In this document: piece by piece, positions 60,432 to 64,000 of the stretch
How positions within the stretch are numbered: position 1 is the first letter of the stretch
How the letters are laid out: each line of letters opens with the position of its first letter
Origin: an uncultured Rhodanobacteraceae bacterium
GTDB taxonomy: Bacteria > Pseudomonadota > Gammaproteobacteria > Xanthomonadales > SZUA-5
Direction of reading: 5' to 3'
NCBI GenBank assembly: GCA_937928755.1
Contig: CALEZI010000057.1
Location: 1 to 64,000, forward strand
DNA: 64,000 nucleotides
The notes under the pieces: model-generated
Told to the model about the DNA's origin: nothing
What the model saw: the letters and a program-made list of their open reading frames with translations, nothing else
Database searches by the model: none
Program-made: the position numbers and the translations under genes

Positions 60432-62774
60432 CTAATCCTCTGCAGCAGCCGCAGCGCTGCCTTTGCTTGCCCATTCACTGGCTGACTGGTCGCGCCCCCA
60501 GCGCTGGTAAAGCACGACGAGTTCGTCGGCGACCTTGTCCGGGCCGACGAACTGGCTGCCCTCGACCTTGCTCTTCAGGCGATGCGCCTCCAGCAGCATC
60601 GCCTCCGCCTCCGGATAGCGCTGCAGTTCGCGCAGCGACTTGCCCAGTCCATTGCGACGCTCGGCGCAACTCGGGTGACGTGGTTGGTAGATGCGATCGC
60701 AGAGCGTGACATATTCGCGGAACGCGACCTCCGCAGCGGCAAAATCGTCAGAGCGGTAAAGCGCCGCGGCAAGGTTGCCGATCGCGATCAGGGTCTCCGG
60801 GTGTTCCGGGCCGTGGACACGCCGACGGATCTCGAGCAGTTCGGCGAACACTGCCGCCGCCTCGGCCGCAGCGCCGGTCATCGTCAACGCCCCGGCGATG
60901 TTGCCACGCACCGCCAGCGTCTCCGGATGATCGGGTCCGTAGGTACGCAGGTAGCGCGGAACCAACTCGCGCCACAACGCCAGTGCCTCGGGATAGCGTT
61001 GTGCCTGGAAGTGCAGCACGCCGATTTCGTTGCGCGCCCCGATCGCCTGGATGTCGTCGACGCCATGGGTGCGTTCGCGCAGCTCCACCGCCCGCCGCAT
61101 CAATTCCAACGCGCGCGCATGTTCGCCGATGCGCGAATAGGTCTGCGCCAGTTCATTCAGCAGCAATGCGGCGGAATCCGGCGGAGTCTTCGGGGTCTGC
61201 TCAGCCAGGCGCGCCTCGCCGAACGCACGCGCCTGCTCCAGTTCTCCCGCCTCGTGCATCAAGCCGAGGATCACCGAAGCGGTTTCCTGGGTTTCGCCGG
61301 CATCCGCACCGAATCTTGCGCGCACTTTGGTGTACAGCGATTGCGCCAACTCCCGCGCACGTGCGACCTCGCCGACGCCGCGCAGCGCCCGCAACAGGTT
61401 CTGCTCCACCTTGAGCGTGGCACGCGCATCAGGCCCTTCGCGGAGACTGAGTTCGGCATGTATCGGCTCGATCAGCTTCAAGGCCAGCGCCGATTCCCCG
61501 AGTGCGCGATAGGTATCGGCGATGGTATGGGTGACCTCGGCGCGCACTGCAGGTTCACCGGCCAGTTCCTGGTCGACCCGCGCCGCCGCGCGGTCGAGCA
61601 CCTGGCGCAACAGGGTACGATCCAGTTCCTGCGCCGCGACGGGATCGACGCCGGCCAGCACCGATTGCAGAAACTGCGCCGTCTGCGCCGCTTTCAGTCC
61701 CTCGCGCTCGGATGCGCGCCATGCCAGCGTGGCGTTCGCCAACAGACCCAGTATGGCCATCGCCAGGAGTACGCCGCCGGACACGGCATATCGATGGCGC
61801 GCGACGAAGCGCGCGAACACGTAGCGACCGGTGCGCGGGCGCGCGTGCACCGGGAACCCGCGCAGGTAGCGATTCAGGTCCTCGGCCAATGCTTCCGCAC
61901 CGCTGTAGCGCTGCTCGCGATCGGGGCGCAGCGCGCGAGCCAGAATGGCACGCAGATCGCGCGGCAAGCGCGTCAGCAACTGATGCTGGCGCGGTTCGGT
62001 AGCCGTCCCGGTCAACAGCAACTGTCCGCGCTGCGTAGCATCCAGCGTCCACCAACTGGACTGGTCGATGCCTACGGATTCGGTCAGTAGTTCGAGCAGC
62101 ATCACGCCGAACGCGTAGACATCGGCCCGCTGGTCGATCAGCTCGCCCGGCTGTGCCTGCTCCGGAGCCATGTAGCCGCGCGTACCGAGCATCGATCGGC
62201 TGCCCTGGCCCGGCGCGCCGGCGATTCCGAAGTCGATGATCTTCGGTGTCGCCACACCATCGACCGTGGCCACCAGGACGTTCGCCGGCTTGAGGTCGCG
62301 ATGAATCACGCCGCGCGTATGGGCGTGCTGCACGCCGCGGCAGGCGGCGACCATCAGGCGCACGATCGCCGCGCTGGCCAGAGATCGCGCCCTGCAATAC
62401 TGGTCGATCGGCTCGCCGTCGATCCACTCCATCGCGAAATACAGGGCACCGTCGTCGGTGCCGCCGGCTTCATACACGCGTGCGATGTGCGGGTGCTCCA
62501 GGCGGGCGAGTGCCTGCCGCTCGACCATGAACATCGCACTGGCGTAATCATCGACGAAGTTCGGCGAGATCAGTTTCAGCGCCACGCGGCGCTGCAGCGG
62601 CTCGGTCTGTTCGGCGAGGAACACCACGCCCATGCCGCCGACCCCGATCTCGGACACCAGCGCAAAGGGCCCGATTCGATCCCCCGGCCGATACTTGCCG
62701 TGGCCGTCCTGCTGGCGCTCACCATGCAGGGGCACGGCCAGTGTCACCGGAAGCGTATGTAGCCGGTCGACCAC
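60432..62774 (-). CDS. Membrane Ser/Thr protein kinase with C-terminal TPR domain
   Basis: A 780-residue Hanks-type kinase. The catalytic domain (about 35-305) has the P-loop IGVGGMGVVFLAE (43-55), ATP lysine in VALKLIS (K67), HRDLKPANVL (158-167), IIDFGIAG (DFG at 181-183) and GYMAPEQAQPG. A transmembrane helix follows (about 330-350, VSGGVLLAMAILGLLANATL), then TPR units (for example AVELRERTHGVDDIQAIGAR and ELLEIRRRVHGPEHPETLIA) to the end. This layout, kinase inside and TPRs outside, is frequent in Xanthomonadales. Partner and substrate are unknown. It is divergent from the PAS-MBL gene pair. Confidence 0.93.
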   Translation of the reverse strand: MVDRLHTLPVTLAVPLHGERQQDGHGKYRPGDRIGPFALVSEIGVGGMGVVFLAEQTEPLQRRVALKLISPNFVDDYASAMFMVERQALARLEHPHIARVYEAGGTDDGALYFAMEWIDGEPIDQYCRARSLASAAIVRLMVAACRGVQHAHTRGVIHRDLKPANVLVATVDGVATPKIIDFGIAGAPGQGSRSMLGTRGYMAPEQAQPGELIDQRADVYAFGVMLLELLTESVGIDQSSWWTLDATQRGQLLLTGTATEPRQHQLLTRLPRDLRAILARALRPDREQRYSGAEALAEDLNRYLRGFPVHARPRTGRYVFARFVARHRYAVSGGVLLAMAILGLLANATLAWRASEREGLKAAQTAQFLQSVLAGVDPVAAQELDRTLLRQVLDRAAARVDQELAGEPAVRAEVTHTIADTYRALGESALALKLIEPIHAELSLREGPDARATLKVEQNLLRALRGVGEVARARELAQSLYTKVRARFGADAGETQETASVILGLMHEAGELEQARAFGEARLAEQTPKTPPDSAALLLNELAQTYSRIGEHARALELMRRAVELRERTHGVDDIQAIGARNEIGVLHFQAQRYPEALALWRELVPRYLRTYGPDHPETLAVRGNIAGALTMTGAAAEAAAVFAELLEIRRRVHGPEHPETLIAIGNLAAALYRSDDFAAAEVAFREYVTLCDRIYQPRHPSCAERRNGLGKSLRELQRYPEAEAMLLEAHRLKSKVEGSQFVGPDKVADELVVLYQRWGRDQSASEWASKGSAAAAAED

Positions 62775-62993
62775 GCAGATCGCAACCGCGGCAGGAAGAC
62801 AGTGGCCCAGTATAGGGGCTCACAAACCACGCAAGGTTTTCGACCGCGTTCGCCCGGATTCCGGCGCCGGATCGGCAAAGCACGCCGTCAGTCGGGACAA
62901 ACCTGCAAAACGGCCCTAAGCTATCGCCGCTGGATGCTGATTCCGGTCGCGCGAACTACAGCTCGGAGCCCTGCCATTTCCGCCCAGAAGCCC

Positions 62994-63374
62994 ATGCAAC
63001 TGATCCTCGCCCGGCAGCTTGCCAGCAGCCTGGCGATGCCGATCGTGATCGTCGACGCCGCTGGCCTGCTGATCTACTGGAACGAACCGGCCGAACTGTT
63101 GCTGGGCATCCGTTTCGAAGAAAGCGGCGAGATTCCGGCCAGCGAATGGCAGCAGCAATTTGCGGTCACCGACCGCGAGCGACGCTTGATCCCGCAGCTT
63201 GAGTGGCCACTGGTGATTGCGCTGACCCAGCACAAGCCGGTGTCGCGCACGATCTGGGTCGGCACGCCAGACGGAAACTGGCGCAATGTCGACTGGGTAT
63301 CGGTTCCGTTCATCGGTCTCGGCGGCGAGTTTCTCGGCGTGCAAAGCGTGTTCTGGGAGGTTCACGGCGAATGA
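62994..63374 (+). CDS. Single-domain PAS protein
   Basis: A 126-residue protein that is essentially one PAS domain: LASSLAMPIVIVDAAGLLIY then WNEPAELLLGIRFEESGEIP at the start and FIGLGGEFLGVQSVFWEVHG at the end. It has no output domain. ATG 62994 follows CAGAAG; a longer in-frame start at 62802 lacks homology. Its stop codon overlaps the start of the next gene by 4 nt (ATGA), so the two are probably co-translated and may act together, the PAS domain sensing a ligand for the metallohydrolase. Confidence 0.82.
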   Translation: MQLILARQLASSLAMPIVIVDAAGLLIYWNEPAELLLGIRFEESGEIPASEWQQQFAVTDRERRLIPQLEWPLVIALTQHKPVSRTIWVGTPDGNWRNVDWVSVPFIGLGGEFLGVQSVFWEVHGE

Positions 63375-64000
63375 AGGTGCAGCTCTGGGGCACGCGCGGT
63401 TCGCTGGCGACACCCGGCCCGGACACCGCGCGCTACGGCGGCAATACCTCGTGCGTCAGCATGCTCGGCCGTGAAGGCACGCTGCTGGTACTGGATGCAG
63501 GCACCGGCATCCGCCGGCTCGGCAGCACCTTGGCCGCCAAGGCGGCGCGCGTCGATATCCTGCTCACCCATCTGCACATGGATCATGTGCAGGGACTGGG
63601 TTTCTTCGCACCGCTCTACCGCCCTGGCCTCGAAGTCCACATCTGGGGTCCGGCGAGCGCCACGCTGAGCCTGCAGGCGCGCCTGATGCGCTACCTGTCG
63701 CCGCCACTGTTTCCGGTGCACTTGAGCGAACTGCCGTGCAATCTGAGCTTCCACGCAGTGCCCTGCGGCACGGTCGAGATCGGTGAGTTTTTCGTGACAG
63801 CGAGCATGATCTGCCATCCCGGGCCCACGGTTGGTTACCGCATCCGCGCTGCCGATGGCAAAGTCGTGACCTACATGCCCGACCACGAGCCGGCGCTCGG
63901 CAATCCCGCGTTCCCCAGCCTGCCGCGTGTGTGGACCTCGGGCGCCTGCCTGGCGACCGGCGCCGACCTTCTGATTCACGACAGCCAATACAGCAGCGCC
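63371..64000 (+). CDS. Metallo-beta-lactamase fold hydrolase (3' end outside window)
   Basis: The 210 visible codons start MKVQLWGTRGSLATPGPDTA and carry RYGGNTSCV, LVLDAGTGIRRLG and the zinc motif THLHMDHVQG (HxHxDH, about residues 67-72), with later ligands near CHPGPTVGYR and PDHEPALG. The G-T-R-G-S start and Y-G-G-N-T-S-C segment mark the subgroup of MBL phosphodiesterase-like hydrolases often linked to sensory domains. It begins inside the stop of the PAS gene. Substrate, perhaps a cyclic nucleotide or other phosphodiester, is not determined. Confidence 0.9.
   Translation, partial: MKVQLWGTRGSLATPGPDTARYGGNTSCVSMLGREGTLLVLDAGTGIRRLGSTLAAKAARVDILLTHLHMDHVQGLGFFAPLYRPGLEVHIWGPASATLSLQARLMRYLSPPLFPVHLSELPCNLSFHAVPCGTVEIGEFFVTASMICHPGPTVGYRIRAADGKVVTYMPDHEPALGNPAFPSLPRVWTSGACLATGADLLIHDSQYSSA

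Overview
The window is high-GC DNA, very probably from a gammaproteobacterium of the Xanthomonadales/Lysobacterales (Rhodanobacteraceae- or Ahniella-like). This rests on its TonB-dependent receptor, Ser/Thr kinase-TPR and FlgO/TolB-TPR proteins, large secreted proteins ending in an F-x-x-G-F-E motif, and dense families of palindromic interspersed repeats. That placement is inference: there is no rRNA in the window and no search was run. I see no prophage, IS element, CRISPR array or tRNA. The main chromosomal oddity is the amount of repeat DNA, with at least six palindromic or tandem families.

Layout. 1-20.7 kb is mostly housekeeping: the 5' part of clpB with a sigma32-like promoter, an inner-membrane protein, metF, glpK, an LhgO-type oxidase, a Bax-inhibitor/YccA protein, serS (with an unusual insertion), ppa, trpE, a periplasmic M61-like peptidase, a Tat-exported aldo/keto reductase, a TonB-dependent receptor, a TPR protein and a Ca/Na antiporter. 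20.7-21.2 kb holds gene debris (a broken PIN-domain toxin and a 20-nt remnant of a FlgO/TolB-TPR gene). 21.2-29.9 kb is a compact surface-glycan-type locus: seven minus-strand genes, most overlapping by 1-4 nt, converge on a radical SAM/SPASM gene. 30.1-33.7 kb carries alanine dehydrogenase with a divergent Lrp-type regulator, an SDR and a MaoC-like hydratase.

34.2-44.3 kb is the most interesting part. A minus-strand operon (GT4 glycosyltransferase, PAP2 phosphatase, BtaA-like and BtaB-like enzymes) lies near phoX, a PlcP-like phospholipase gene and a PstS-OmpA fusion. Together these look like a phosphate-starvation module: PlcP and PAP2 would release diacylglycerol from phospholipids, BtaA/BtaB would turn it into the phosphorus-free betaine lipid DGTS, and the GT4 enzyme could make glycolipid. 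PhoX and the PstS-like protein would recover phosphate. Upstream of the GT4, phoX and plcP operons I find 7-mers resembling the Pho-box half-site repeated at exact 11-nt spacing.

44.3-64 kb holds a pyruvate-kinase-like protein, four large or medium secreted proteins (three with the F-x-x-G-F-E terminus), a diguanylate cyclase with a missing N-terminus next to a repeat element, an arginine-methyltransferase-like protein, a Ser/Thr kinase with TPRs, and a PAS protein translationally coupled to a metallo-beta-lactamase-fold enzyme that runs off the window end.
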